Shown: positions 32,219 to 44,596, counted from the first letter of the stretch. The stretch: 64,000 nt of DNA from Immersiella caudata (GCA_030512335.1 JAULSU010000001.1:1488001-1552000); one strand, 5' to 3'. A program made the numbers and translations. Notes: generated by a model from the letters alone, not told the origin.

Positions 32219-32617
32219 ACACCTTGCCCTGTCCCTCAAAGGCCTTCACAGCTCCAAGAATGGCCTTCTGCGATAAAAACAACACCTCCAACAATGCAGC
32301 TGACGCCTTCCACAATGCAAGCAAGGCCTCCCAGAATGCAATCGACGCCGCCTGCCATCCAAATTACACCTTCTATAATGCAACCGATGCCGTCCACAGT
32401 TGACCCAAGGCCTTCCCTGGCTTAGTTCACGCCTGTTACATTGTACCCTTAGCCGCTCGAGATACAACAGAGGTATTATACGCCGTCAAATAGGCCTCTC
32501 GCTAGATAACTGACGCTTCTTTTATTGCCGTCAACGCCTATTTCAATCCGTTTGAGGCGTATCACGCTATAGCTGATACCTTTTACAATGTGACCAACAC
32601 CAATGAGTTTGAGAAAA
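32219..32617. repeat. degenerate 21-bp tandem array (seven-residue periodicity)
   Basis: Units begin at 32219, 32240, 32261, 32282, 32303, 32324, 32345, 32366, 32387, 32408, 32429, 32450, 32471, 32492, 32513, 32534, 32555, 32576 and 32597 with no change of phase. The consensus is close to ANGCCTTCCACAATGCAANNA; the middle units (32282-32407) match best and the right end is the most diverged. In the plus frame where GCC is Ala the repeat reads A-F-x-N-A-x-D (DAFHNAS, KASQNAI, YTFYNAT, DTFYNVT), with stop codons TGA at about 32400 and TAG at about 32491 and 32503. Another plus frame reads TPPTMQL-like heptads, and the minus strand is open across 32246-32467. It is either a non-coding minisatellite or the remains of a heptad-repeat gene. 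Confidence 0.85.
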
Positions 32618-35600
32618 GGGGTGGGTGATCACAGCGAGTCTAGTGACGCATCGCCGAACCGACAAAAACACTGACAATGAATTGCAAGGGGTGAGGTTCT
32701 CTTCCCCAACACTCCCGTTCAAGAGTGTTATGAGATGTTCGATCGTCAGACTGTTTATCTGTCGAAATCCACCATACCCTGCCTCCCATGGCATCACCAG
32801 AAGAGGCATCGACAAAAAAAAAAGATTATTCCTTCGAAGCGATTCACCAAGCCCCTAAAATTCCAAAACTCCAAGGGAAGGGTACCCAGAGTGGGGGTTT
32901 GGTGACACAGTGAACTTCAAAGACAAGCCTTCCGGTACAACCCATGGTTTCACATCCCCTTGATGTAAGCCATGGCCATTATCAGGCAACGGGGGATCGG
33001 TTTCCATGGGTTGCCATGCTTGGGTAAGCAGGTCAGCCCAATGTCGACAATGGGATCCTTCCAACAGTCACACAAGGGCCCAAATCGTGGACGTGACCTT
33101 TCTCCCCCTTTAAGGTATTGTGGTCGAGGCACGTACAAAGACAACTACAGCACTTCACGTCCCAAGGAATTCCCGGTCGAACAAGAACAAGACTTCTTAC
33201 GAAGTAACTCACGCCTTCTCCGTACCCACGACTGGCATGAGAGGCATCTCCTCACAGGCCTCGATCACGATCAAGTTGGCATCAACGGGATGCAGCTACG
33301 CCATGCTGAACACACCGCCAGGTCTCCTGTTTTGCATTTCCGACCTCGAGAACGGCCTGTCCTGGACTTAGAGGTACTTGATTATCGGCATGGACATTGC
33401 TCACTACCTGAGGTAGCTACGGAGACGGACCCTCACTTCCCTTCCGAGGGGGAAGCATTCGTGCCCCCCAAACATCGGTCGCGGAACGGGCAAAACAGGA
33501 AAGCTCATCATCCTCACTCTTTTTCGGCCGAACCAACGAGTGGTCCCCGTGCCTCCCGCGCGAGATTTCCAGACCTCTGTCTAGGGGAACGCCCGGGTCA
33601 AGCTGGAAGTCCTGATCCGGGGACTTGGCCACGCACGTTTACCAATATTGCCCCATCATGATGCGGCAGATGACGACGCCGTACCTGTTTGTGGTATCGT
33701 CTGCATGGTCAATGGACATGTGGTGAGAAGGTCTTCCTCTCAAGAGGAGCGCAGAAGCTATGGGAGACGGCCATAAGAGTACTGTGACGAGCTCCGCTAG
33801 CAAGAGAGTTGCTCAAGAAGGCGATGGCTCAGTGGCGGATCTTGTAAATATCGTCGAGAAGCATCAACATCGATTAGCCCTGCCTAGGGACTGCTGGCAG
33901 AGCAGCGGGCCAAGCAAGACAAGAGCTACGAGTAAAAGTTTTCACGCCCCAACGCCGAGACGTGGCCGAACGACGATACCCGTACCCACCCGAGCTCAAA
34001 GGGGACGGAAGTCAGGCGGAGCTCCTGAGTATTCCCTGTTGGCCGTCGGGGTCGGCTACCAAGTCAGCACCCATCCATATCAGTGCGTGGTTGGTAGCAT
34101 ATGTTGGGGCGGCGAGACCGGGGAGAGAGCCCATATTGCTAAAGTTCCCACGTGGATGCGTAGGGTCCAGGGAGCGAAGCAGTGTGGGTTTCCTTCTCCC
34201 AAGAGAGTGGAAGACGCGCGTCAAGGTGTGACCCCCCCCTTTTCTCCCTTCTCTCCTCCAAGGTTCATCCTTCTCCTGAGATTTACGGCGGTGAAGACTC
34301 AAGCGACCCGGTTAGCAGTGCCCAGAGCTAGACAATACGTGGGCCATGGGTTTGTAGTTTGATCATCGAACTCCAACAGGGTGGCGAAGAGGGGAAGATC
34401 GCTTCGTGCGTAGAAACATGAAAGATGTGATTGGGCCAATGCTCTCTCCTTGCGAAGTTTCAAGGGAAGGGAGGCAGTCCAAGGGAACGTAGCCCTACGA
34501 TTGGGCCATTCGCGGATGATGGAGGCAGGCTACCGAGGGGAGCAACACGACCCCTGGGACATCTTTGCCCGAAAAGCAAACATCACCAACACCACCCATG
34601 AGTCCATGAGCCGTTGGTGCCCGGGTTGTCGCTGGGCAACTGCTTTGGATAAGCACTGAAGGTTCGGCACACCCATCCGACCCGTCGAGTATCGGCACGA
34701 ACACCACCCTTGGCGGCGCCACAGCTCGGAGACCACAACTCGTTGACAGTTCAGGAGATAGATAAGTTTGTTGCGTGGAAATAGACCGCCGTAACGTGGT
34801 GGGAGCTGGCGAGGGGTGCGCAAAGTGCCAAGACTCCATATCCAATAAACCTGAGTCCTGAGGCCGTTCGCAGTTCTCGGCGAGAGGCTATTCGGATGAT
34901 AATTAAAGGCATCAAAAGTGGTCGCCAGCCCGCGGACGGTTGATGTGCAGTGGATCGACGTTGAGAGTGGAGCAGCGTGGTTGGCTGCTGGCCATTGGCG
35001 GGAAACACGCAATGGCATCCATAAATCCCGGGCGCCGCGTAATCGCTGGCCCCGATCTCAACCACTCCAGCGCCACGGAAAGGTAATTCGCTATCCACAC
35101 TGTCCGACCACGAAGCACCGCATCGGGAAGGTCCACGGCGGTCTCGAGCCCCCATTCAAGATCTGACAGTTTTCTTCGCCCTAGGCTTCGAGGCCTACGC
35201 ATTTCTTGTCGTCGGCGCTGGCGTCTGAAAAATTTCTGTCTGTTTTGCCCCCGAAGTCGTCACCGTTTTACTGTCAGTAAGCACTCCACAATCCACTCGC
35301 GCACAGTCGCTGTCACCTGATATACCAATGTCAACTACTTGGGTACGGAAAAGCCGCGACACAGGCGACGACGAAGCGGTTTACGTTGCTCGGGGCCGTG
35401 ACTCGAAATGTACGCACACTGTGAAGGGAAGATCGAGATGCGTACGCGTGGTGAGCGTCCCGGTTCCGGCGCGCAATTCGCCGACAGGGGCCCGCCAGAC
35501 AAACGAGGCTGAGTTGCTCATATGCCTTTTGCCTGATGTTCCAGGAGTCTCCCGCTGGCTGTTTCAATGCCCGGCCAATTGGGACATTGCGACCTGGAAA

Positions 35601-37368
35601 TCGGCAGCGAATACTCTCAACACGAGATAAGCCAATCGATAACCATCCGGAATCGCGGCCGGGACCTCATTCGGGACCTAGATCTTAACTGCCGTCGAAA
35701 TGTGCCAGCCCGTTCCTGTGGCACACACGGAAACCGTCGACGGTGAGGTGAAGCTAGAAGCCAGAAGCCGTGGGGTAGAATAGATTCGTCCGACTCGAGG
35801 CGCGGCAGTGCAAGCTCGAGTCTGCCAAGAGAACAAGGGACGTTGCTTCAGCCACACCACCAAGTGCCACACGAACGGCCCCCAGCGATTGACACTCGCA
35901 GATTCGGCAGCCAGAAGCCCATGCCTCGTCATCGTAGACCCACATCCGTTCCTGCCCACAGGAACACCCCGAATTAGGTAGACACTTTCGGCGGCCGCAG
36001 AACCCGACTGTCTCTTTCTACCAACATTGAGTGCGTGCTGGAACAGGCGACACGGACGAGCTAAAAGAGACGTTTGAGGTAGATATCGGGAGACTCTTCA
36101 AGATTCTTATCCGAAGATGATAACCTCAAGAAGAAATTCCGTACTGCAAATGCATCGGGACTGAATGCAGTGACGAAGCAACGGACTCCAGCTTCGTTGC
36201 GTGAGACCCCATTTGAGGCGGAGGGACCCCGAGGCCGCGTCTGATTGGACCGGCATGGGGCCCAAATAGAAGTGGACGCGCGTTCCCTCCCAAGCTGCCC
36301 TCTTCTGTGCGTCGCCCCTCCTCTAGCGCAAATCGTCCGCCCGCTGCTCTCACGCCCCCCTCGGATCAAATGGACGTGACCGACGATATCTCGTCCGTTG
36401 CGCACACTTTTGCGACTCCAAAAGAGGTTTTCGAATCGCGTGCAAGGGAAGGAAGGAACGGCTGCTGAAAGGTGGCGAGTAAGACGTCGCCGGACCACGT
36501 GCGGCGCGGAGAAAAAAGCGGAGAGAACCCTCGAGATCTGGCGGGGGGCGTACGCAGCCAGCGCAGTTACCTAACTACTCGGCTGAGCAATGCTCACCCG
36601 CTGTCGAGACGGTGTCCTGCCACGCAACCCCCTGGGAGTGTGCCGTTAGGAGGGCCATACGTATGCTTGCCTCTGCACCCCTCCGACCCTCTCTCTGCCT
36701 TTTTGTCGGCTCCCTGAAACCTTGCAACCCCCAATCTTCAGCTTTATCCCCCCTGGTCCTCCGGTCCCCTCCGCCTGTCTGTGTCTGACCTCTACTACCC
36801 TGCCCGCCCATCTCGCCTGCGAGGTCCGACCTACACCTCCATCTCCACACCCGCCAACCCATCACGAACCGTATCCGCTCGTTCATACGGCAGCGGCGCC
36901 AGCTTCGTCGACAGCGACGTGTGTCCGCGCCGCATCGCGAGAGAAAAACCCGACGAAGGCCGTAGGGCAGCGGCCGTGCGAGACGACACCACGAGACGGG
37001 CAGACGTTGCGCTTGGCGGCAATTCGCAATTAGGCGGCGACGAAGACCTGGACCCGCCCAGCGCTCGAGGGAGAACAAATCCCCCCTCACGACAGCGACT
37101 GCCGGGAAAAGAAGAAGACTCAAACATCAGCCAATTTAAGCGACGTTGATTGAGAGGCGGGCGCCCATCACCGCCATTCTCTCTCACGCTGGCGACGCTC
37201 GACTCATCCGACGACGCGATTGCGAGTTTGCTGACGTCTCGCCGACGACGTCGCTCGGAAACCACCGCCTAACATCCGGAACTTAAAACAATTGCCACCA
37301 GAACCCAAACGACATTGACGACGCATTGCGGACGCCATCTGCATCTACCGATCATCGATTGCGACACC
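32618..37368. other. gene-poor stretch; possible gene remnants; png1 leader at right
   Basis: Two overlapping plus frames (32972-33661, 229 codons; 33760-34362, 200 codons) are open but match no family I know, and neither has a typical start context or intron signals. They could be decayed remains linked to the 21-bp array. From about 36640 to 37368 the plus strand becomes C/T-rich with few ATGs, as expected for the promoter and leader of png1. Confidence 0.45.
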
Positions 37369-38841
37369 ATGGAAAGCAGCGGGAAAAATGGGCCACCAGG
37401 CCAACAACAGTACGGGGAGGAATGGGCACACGATTTAAGGTTACGATTTGAGCAGTTATTACGGACGAAGCGAATTAATGAACTCGAGTCTCGATCACGC
37501 CAAGGATCTCCTGCGCCCAGAGAAAGGGCATCATCAAATAACCTCCGTCCGCTATCAGCAGCATCAGGGTCTGGCCGGCCATCAACCTCGCACGGATCAA
37601 GCAACCCGTCGACGCCTCCTTCCTACTCAATGGTCCGCAACCTTCCAAAGGTGCCAACAGCACCGGCGCAGCACGACACCGCTTCCCGGAAATTTAGAAG
37701 TTTACTGATATCCCTATCGGCCACCCCGACCAAGTACGAGAACCCTGGCCTGCTCGACGAGGCCTTGCAGGTGATCCCGCTCGATAGGATCTATGGTGAG
37801 GCCGAGGAGGAAACGCAAGTCATGCAAGCGCAGGCCGAGAGTATGGGCGATGGTCGCAAGCCTGAATGGGGATATCAGGATTGCGTGATTAGGGCACTGC
37901 TGAGGTACGACCCCCCCTTGGAATGGCCAGCCCCGATTCATTGAATCACCTGCTGACTGATCAACTGTAGATGGTTCAAGAGAACTTTTTTCACATGGGT
38001 CAACAACCCCCCATGTCCGGTCTGCTTATCACCAACCATTGCAGCGGGCACAACACCGCCAACACCCGAAGAGAACGCCTGCGGTGCCTTGAGGGTGGAG
38101 CTTTACCAATGCTCCAACTCGCACTGCGGAGCTTACGAGCGATTTCCCCGTTATAGTGACGTCTGGCGCTTGCTGCAGACACGCCGAGGTCGCTGCGGAG
38201 AGTGGGCTAACTGCTTCAGCATGCTGTGCCGGGCAGTAGGCGGACGAGTGCGTTGGGTATGGAACGCAGAGGACCACGTCTGGACTGAGGTGTACTCGGA
38301 GCACCAAAAGCGATGGGTTCATGTGGATGCCTGCGAAGAGGCATGGGACAATCCGCGACTCTACACCGAAGGCTGGGGTAAAAAGATGTCCTACTGCATC
38401 GCATTTTCGATCGACGGCGCCACCGATGTGACCCGCCGCTACGTACGAAAGTCGGAGCACTACAACGATCGCAACAAATGCCCGGAAGAGGTGCTCCTCT
38501 ATATTCTTCAAGAGATCAAGCATCTCCGCCGAGCCGATATGCCCAAGGACAAGCGATTCCAGCTTGAGAAGGAGGACTCCAGAGAGGACCGTGAACTCCG
38601 CACGTATGTGGTGGCGTCGATCACACAAGCCGTCACCCAGATCGTGCCAGGGATCGCTGGCCCCAGCGGGAGCGGTGGGAGCAGGCGACCGGCCGGTTCC
38701 AGTGACGACACCAAGGTGCCCGTATCCGCAGACCTGCCCGCCCGGCAAAGTGGAAATGCCGAGTGGGTTGCTGCTCGCGGAGAAAACGGGCAACGGAACC
38801 AGCAGTTTCCGCCGCCGAGCCAGGGGCCTCCTTTCCCTTGA
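37369..38841 (+). CDS. png1: peptide:N-glycanase-like protein PNG1
   Basis: PNGases cut N-glycans from misfolded glycoproteins exported from the ER. Exons 37369-37904 and 37971-38841; the 66-nt intron (GTACGA...TGCTGACTGATCAACTGTAG) has a perfect branch site. Product 468 residues. After a Ser/Pro-rich N-terminus come the zinc-binding cysteines C194-x2-C197 and C226-x4-C231, then the transglutaminase-like core: C254 in GRCGEWANCF, H281 in EDHVWTEVYS and D298 in WVHVDACE. The spacings of 27 and 17 residues are those of yeast Png1 (C191, H218, D235). The core continues with WGKKMSYCIAFS and DVTRRYV. The C-terminus (from about 385) is Gly/Pro/Ser-rich. There is no PUB domain. From memory, Neurospora PNG1 is reported to lack catalytic residues; here all three are present. 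Confidence 0.93.
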
Positions 38842-40403
38842 TTGAACACCTCGTCTGGCCCATACTGGCCTCTCCTCGGACCAAAGGGGAGATTGTTCAG
38901 CCGTCGAGTCACGGATCCGCTGCCATCTCGCAGCAAGATACCCACCGTTCTCGTCGGGCTGACAACTCCCTTGCGCCTCTGCCGTAGTACTCCAGAGCGT
39001 GCCACAAACAGCAGATGACAGGCCACGGTCTGACGATCGAGCTATATTTTGACCACAAGTCGTTCACCGGGCCGAATCCGATGACACCATCGGGATGATA
39101 ATCCACTGCCGTTTTAATTTTATACCATCTACCTTTTACCTGAGCAGCATAGACTCGGCGTCATCTTATCTTCTTAGGCGGCTTTCGACATACTCGCCAC
39201 ACCCTGCGTCTCGAACGCAAGGGCCGTACATTGCACATTATCAAAATACTTCCCTTTGTCAATCATCATTTTTGGATATACAGCGCTGCCAGGAGGCTCA
39301 ACGCGGGAAGCATCTTCCTCGTTTACGTCGGGGAAAGGCATGGGGGGCGTACGGCGTTTGCCTGCGACATCCCCCGGTTGTTGCGGCGGCGTTCAGGGGG
39401 AAACTTTACTGTCTGCTTATTTTGGTCATGTGTTTGGATTAACATTGCATGAGGGCTGACGAAACTATTATATGGCTGGGCTCAGCGAAAGATATGTCTT
39501 TTTGGCCGGAAAGCCAGGAGCAAAAGCGCTGCTTCAAGCCGCGGCTTGCGAGCAGGGGACATGGAGAGCTACCAGACAGGTCTTGGGTTCGGCTCTGCCT
39601 CTTGGAGAAGAGCAGAGGGTAGGATAGGATAGTGTGAGGGGTGAATAGATGACGATGCAAACAACCCTGTTCAGATTGCCTTTCTGTGATGTTTTGATAT
39701 GGGGTATACCAGACGGCACTTTGGGTACCAAGCTCCGTCTCAAAGGCGACTTTGCAGCGCCAAGGGTGCAGCGAAGAAGGTGGGGCCTTGGCCTCGCGGA
39801 AGGAAAGCTTCGAGGGTGGCGACTCTTGGTACCAAGGTCTAACAACTCCCAGCGGAGTGTCTCATTGCGTGTTTATTCTCGATCAAGGGGAAAAAAGAAA
39901 AAAAAAACCCCCCAGTTCAACTTCGTAGGTTCGTAGGTACGTGCCTTTGCAATGCGTAGGCGATGTGTGGGCCGTGGGGGTAAAGTCGATAGGCCTTGCG
40001 GGCCGGGTAAGGGGCAGTGTTCGGTTGGGTATCCGAGTGAGTGAGTGGACTTAATATCGGGCTGTGCCGGATACCGTGAGCCGTGATCCGTGGACCGTGA
40101 GATGGATGCCACGCGGTTTTTATTTATTGCGGTGGTGTAAATGAGATAAGCTCCCGCTTCCGTGCTGGAGTTTGGCTCGGGTGTCTCTGGTTTGTGCGGT
40201 TGTGGTTTTGGGTCTTGGTGGTTTCTTGGGAGGGGTTGGCGTCCGTGTTTTGTGGGAATTGAGTTGGGTCGGGTCAGTTACGGCTGGATGAGGTGTAGTT
40301 GGGGAAAAGGGGGCCACTTCCATGCGGTGTGGGTTTGTTCAAAAATATAAGGGTTGGTGGAAAGGCCAAAAAAATACAGGTGACTCGTGGAGAATCTATG
40401 GGA
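38842..40403. other. intergenic, png1 to tRNA-Val
   Basis: Contains the png1 3' flank. No gene is recognised. There is an A-rich run (GGGGAAAAAAGAAAAAAAAA, about 39890-39910) followed by C residues, and the seven-A run 40368-40374, which on the minus strand is a T-run behind the tRNA gene. Confidence 0.6.
40368..40374 (-). terminator. RNA polymerase III terminator of tRNA-Val
   Basis: Seven T in a row on the minus strand, about 30 nt beyond the tRNA 3' end; the nearest T-run suitable for Pol III termination. Confidence 0.6.
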
Positions 40404-40477
40404 TGATCGAACCCAGGCTCGATCTGGGGACCTTCAGTGTGTTAGACTGACGTGATAACCAACTACACCATCCGACC
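40404..40477 (-). tRNA. tRNA-Val (anticodon AAC)
   Basis: 74 nt, no intron. The acceptor arm GGTCGGA pairs with TTCGATC (two G-U pairs). The D arm reads GTGTAGTTGGTTATCAC (box A), the anticodon stem TCAGT/ACTGA encloses the loop CTAACAC with anticodon AAC, and the T arm CCCAG/CTGGG encloses ATCGAGC (box B). The body closely resembles other fungal tRNA-Val(AAC). CCA is not encoded, as expected. Confidence 0.95.
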
Positions 40478-41343
40478 GATCGCTTGTTGCTGCGCTGTTG
40501 GAAGGCAAGGTTGGAAATGTGGTATTCAAGGGTGTGTAAAGTTTGGTGGTAGCCCCCTGAGTTGAGTGTCGCACGGTTGTGCCATAGCAGGCAGACTCCA
40601 GGCTGATAGAGCTAGGATAGAGCGCGTGTGGCAGCGTTAGCTGCGGAAAGATAGAAGCGTTTGGTTGCGTGTTTCCATTCGCTTAGCTTTAGGGTAAGTT
40701 TGAAATTGAGATGTGGATGTGAAGTCGAGTTGGATCCCGGCTGGAGGATTCCGTTGCAGGGTACGCACGAAGTCGCATAAAGCAAGCTGACCCCTGGCAA
40801 CCACGTAAAAATGACAACACACTTGACGGGCAAATAAGTTGGCTTCTTCTCTTCCCTCTGTAGACCTAGTCTACGGACGGTGTACCAGTCCAGTTTGATC
40901 AATGTGCAATACAACGAACCGACAAAGAAAAAAAAGTGGTGACTTGTTTGTGTTGTCAGGGAAAGCCTTTCAGGCCCCCCAGACTTAGCCATCTCGAAAT
41001 TTCACGTAGTCGACCTTTCTACCCACAACATGCCCAGCCATTTGTGCCTGCTTCTGCCGCTTCTACAGCGTCGGTATTGACGCCCAATATACAGTACTTC
41101 TAGTCCATCATCCAGACGTTCCGTCGGTTGAGCCCACGCTGCGCAACCGCAATCTTCTTGCACCCCGACGATGCAGAGATCAAATCCATATTGCTACAAG
41201 CTGTTAACCTTTGCCTCCAGGTTGATTATCCGGTGTCCTTCAAATACCCTGTGAGCGCCTGTCCTGCTTGCCCACCCTTGGACCAACATCAATCTCCAGA
41301 TGCCCATCGACCTTGATGTAGCAATCCAACCGAACGAATTATC
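40478..41343. other. intergenic between tRNA-Val and 5S rRNA
   Basis: 866 bp with no recognised feature. Confidence 0.6.
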
Positions 41344-41471
41344 ACATATGACCATACTCACCGGAGAACTCGGGATCCTTTCCACTTCTATCTCCCATAG
41401 ATAAGCCAGTGGGGGCCAGACTAGTAGTTGGGTCGGTGACGACCAGGGAATGAATCCCTGGTGTTATATGT
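41344..41471 (+). rRNA. 5S rRNA gene, long variant
   Basis: The sequence starts ACATATGACCATA and ends GTGTTATATGT; these ends pair as helix I. Inside are GGAGAACTCGGGATCC, and the internal promoter ATAAGCCAGTGGGG (box A) and AGTAGTTGGGTCGGTGAC (box C), followed by GACCAG and CCCTGGTG, all typical of filamentous ascomycete 5S. It is about 128 nt long against the usual 118-120, with extra bases around 41385-41395 and in GGGAATGAATCCC near the end. A run of eight T follows directly. It is either a working variant, as fungi with dispersed 5S genes often have several sequence types, or a decaying copy. Confidence 0.8.
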
Positions 41472-41478
41472 TTTTTTT
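41471..41478 (+). terminator. RNA polymerase III terminator of 5S gene
   Basis: Eight T directly at the 3' end of the 5S sequence, ideal for Pol III termination. Confidence 0.8.
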
Positions 41479-44400
41479 CCTCCTTTTTTGCTCCGCCCTC
41501 TTTTTCCAGATCTACTGATCGCAAGCTGCCACACATCTTGAGAGACGGGCCTCGTGGTGGCCTTTACGTATTGGATATGAGAGGTGTGTGTATATAGTGT
41601 GCGCTTCGAGATATTTTGTAGGTTGGTGAATGCCTTTTTTGGAATTTCGTGTTGCATGTCAGGGGGGGCTCTCCTGCGTACCCTGCAACGCTACCCGCCC
41701 AAGGTCAAGTAACACGTTCTGAAAGTGAGGGGAGCATTATGTTGGAGTAGAGCGTTTCGAGCGGGTAATTCGGTACGACCGGTCTCCCTATCCGCAGCAA
41801 GTGGCATTGATGTGAACATGGTCAACATCGATATCCTGGTCAAGATGAAGGTTCTGTACCTAGCATAGAGCCTTAGGCTTGAGCCCATACTTGCCCAGAA
41901 ATTAGCGAAATTCCATGTGTGCAGGCAACGGGCACCTATTTAGCACTTAGACAAAGAGATGGATGAGGGCTCGCTGGTTCTCAAAGCAGCCTTTGGTTTG
42001 CCTGGCGGCCCCGAAGCTGTGAGACTATATCTGAACAGAACGACGACAATAGGGGTAAGCTGACGCCGAGAGAGATAATACAAGGGTCAAAAGATTGGAT
42101 TTGGAGGCCACGAGTTCTAGACAAACTGGGTAACTATTTGGATGTGTGTAGGTGATGGATACACAATGAGCTCCAGCTATACCCATCTAAGGTACCCGAA
42201 CTTCAACCCCATCGGCTCAGGGACGACAATGGTGAGTCGATTTCGGTAATAGAGGTTTGTCTAGGTTTGTGAGTTGGCGATATAATCTCCCAGATGTCAT
42301 TTCATTTTGTCTGGTATCCGGTATAGGTGACAGAGATATCTGTCGAACATTGGCGAATCCTCTCTGAGGTGATTAGACGAAGTCTGGTCCCAGTTAGAAT
42401 GTATTTGCGATATAGGACTCAGTTTGAGATGATTAGATTGAAACCCGGTTTTAGCTGCAACGTCTGGCTCGGGCAGTCAGATGGGTTAGTTCTGTTGTGA
42501 CGAACTGGCTTTCTCGCAGTTGAAGATCAACTTGAACCTGAAAGCAAGGCCCAGCACATCTAGAAGCTGTGGCAAACTGACTACAGCCACTCGACAACAC
42601 GACCTCGTCCCGAATCCCCTAGTGCTAGCTCCCAGAGGCTGTAATTACTCTTGGATCGAAGCCACTCTCATCCATTCGGTCGATACCTAGTGCCATCACC
42701 CTTAGGTTTGGAACCACCTTGCCATCGTCTTCACGTTCGATTTGCGATGAACAGCGATCTCAGAAGTCATATAAGAACCAGAAGACATCCCCATTGTCAC
42801 TGTAGCTGTGTCATGATAGACGTAAATTTGACTGCTAGAATATCTCTAGCTACGGTCCAAGCTGAACCGAATGAACTTGTTCGGATTAGCCTCGCCTGTC
42901 TCGGCCGTTTGCTCCCTGCCCCTTGCGCTCTCCAATCCCTCTTGTACTCAGATGTAGTACGCCACTCACTTAGCCCAGCGTCTCTACTGACAGCAGGTTT
43001 ACGGGAGCCGTCAATCCAAGCAGACCACCTACCTGAGGAGTGCCTTTCATTCATCCACGCGCCAGTTCCCAGCGAAAACTCTTCACCCAGATGGCCAGGT
43101 GTCAAAAACTCCCCTCTAACTGAAGCACCCTCGCGAGATATACATACCAAACCCAGACTATCAGAAGCAAACGGGATCAGACACCGTTGATGGTTCTTAC
43201 CATACACCCTGCCCGACAGCATGAGAAAATCGGCAACTTACCTTGACCCATCGCAACCAAGCCACTCCCCGAAACCGCGTCCGAGGCACGGCGAGAAACC
43301 TTAGACAGACTCCCCATCCCGAGACTCAGGTCAAACGAACTGAACGAACCAGACGGGACGGTCAGGCTCAAGAAAGGAGCGAGAAAAGAAATCGAGACAC
43401 ATCCTCACCTCCGATTCCGTAGTCCTGCCCGAAGACGGGACCGTAGAAACACCATCATCGCCATTCTACAGCTTGCTGGCTTTCCCATTTCTCATTCACA
43501 CCTCGCCGTTCGTCGCCGTTCGTCGCCCCCGCGGTTCCTCGCCTGCCCGCAGCTCCTCGTTCGCAGCACGCAGTCCCACCGCCTACACGAACGGCAAACA
43601 CGCTCCCCAGTCTTCAGCGGTCCTCGCCGCGAACCGGACGGACGAACACGTCACACATCTACCTTGACACGAACGACACCGCCCCTTCTCGGAGTAGTTC
43701 GCCGACCGGCCGGGACGAGGCAGATGTCCCATGCAGACCACGAGGAGTTCCGGTCTGGCTACCAACCAGCTTGAGCCGAGCCCGATCCGAAGTTGATGTC
43801 TCGGAAGCCTGTAAGCATCGGGACGGACTGACGGGATGTAGCATCCTGCTTTCCGGGCGGAGCGAGTTGTTAACGTTACGCACGCCGTATGCACATAGTG
43901 ACGCATGCAGCTCCGCCGAAGAAAAAAATCTCTTCCGGCGGGCTCCTCGCACTGCAGATACAGCGACAACGCTGCAGTTCAGCCCTGTGCCGGTCAACTA
44001 GACAGAGCTGTGCGAACGAGCGAATGTACGAGGCAGCGGGACGAGTTTCCGTTTGTGCACCCCGACGTCTTGGTGCGTATGCACAACCCGGGGTCAAGAC
44101 GAGTTGATATGTTCAGTTGGTTGTCATCAACGAAGCTTTAGTTGTCCTTGGTTCGACCATTGTTGAAGAACTGTCTGCGAAGAGGCTTTGGATTCAGTTG
44201 ATTCTTCTACCGACTCGGACATAGCTATCGCCACTCAAAACGAGCTCGTAGAACATGTTGATGCCGAGTTGTACCGAGCAGACACCGGCATCTTTTGACC
44301 CGAGCAGTTGTACGCTCTGTATCCCTCTGCACTTAGATATATGTGTGCAGCCAGACACAACGTAGCTGACGGGTTGCCATCGGCGAGCAGCAGAAATAGT

Positions 44401-44574
44401 GACTGGCTGCCGCATGCACAGCTTCTCTCTGACGTTGACCGCCTGCTGTAGCTTTCGACTTGACTAGATAGTTCATGCCGTGCACAGCGAACACAAGATT
44501 CCGCTACCCTGAACTGGTTTGCAGTACTTCGTGCAAGCATGTAGTCCAACCGTCGTTCCGGCTGGTCAGGGGTT

Positions 44575-44596
44575 GAACGAACGAACGAACGAACGA
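44575..44596. repeat. tetranucleotide microsatellite (ACGA)
   Basis: About five consecutive ACGA units in non-coding sequence. Confidence 0.9.

Noticed and set aside
36781..37149. 123-codon plus frame upstream of png1
   Set aside because: Starts with GTG and lies in the C/T-rich leader or promoter of png1; no domain.
42651..43190. 179-codon plus frame
   Set aside because: No known motif and no supporting promoter or intron signals; a minus frame overlaps most of it.
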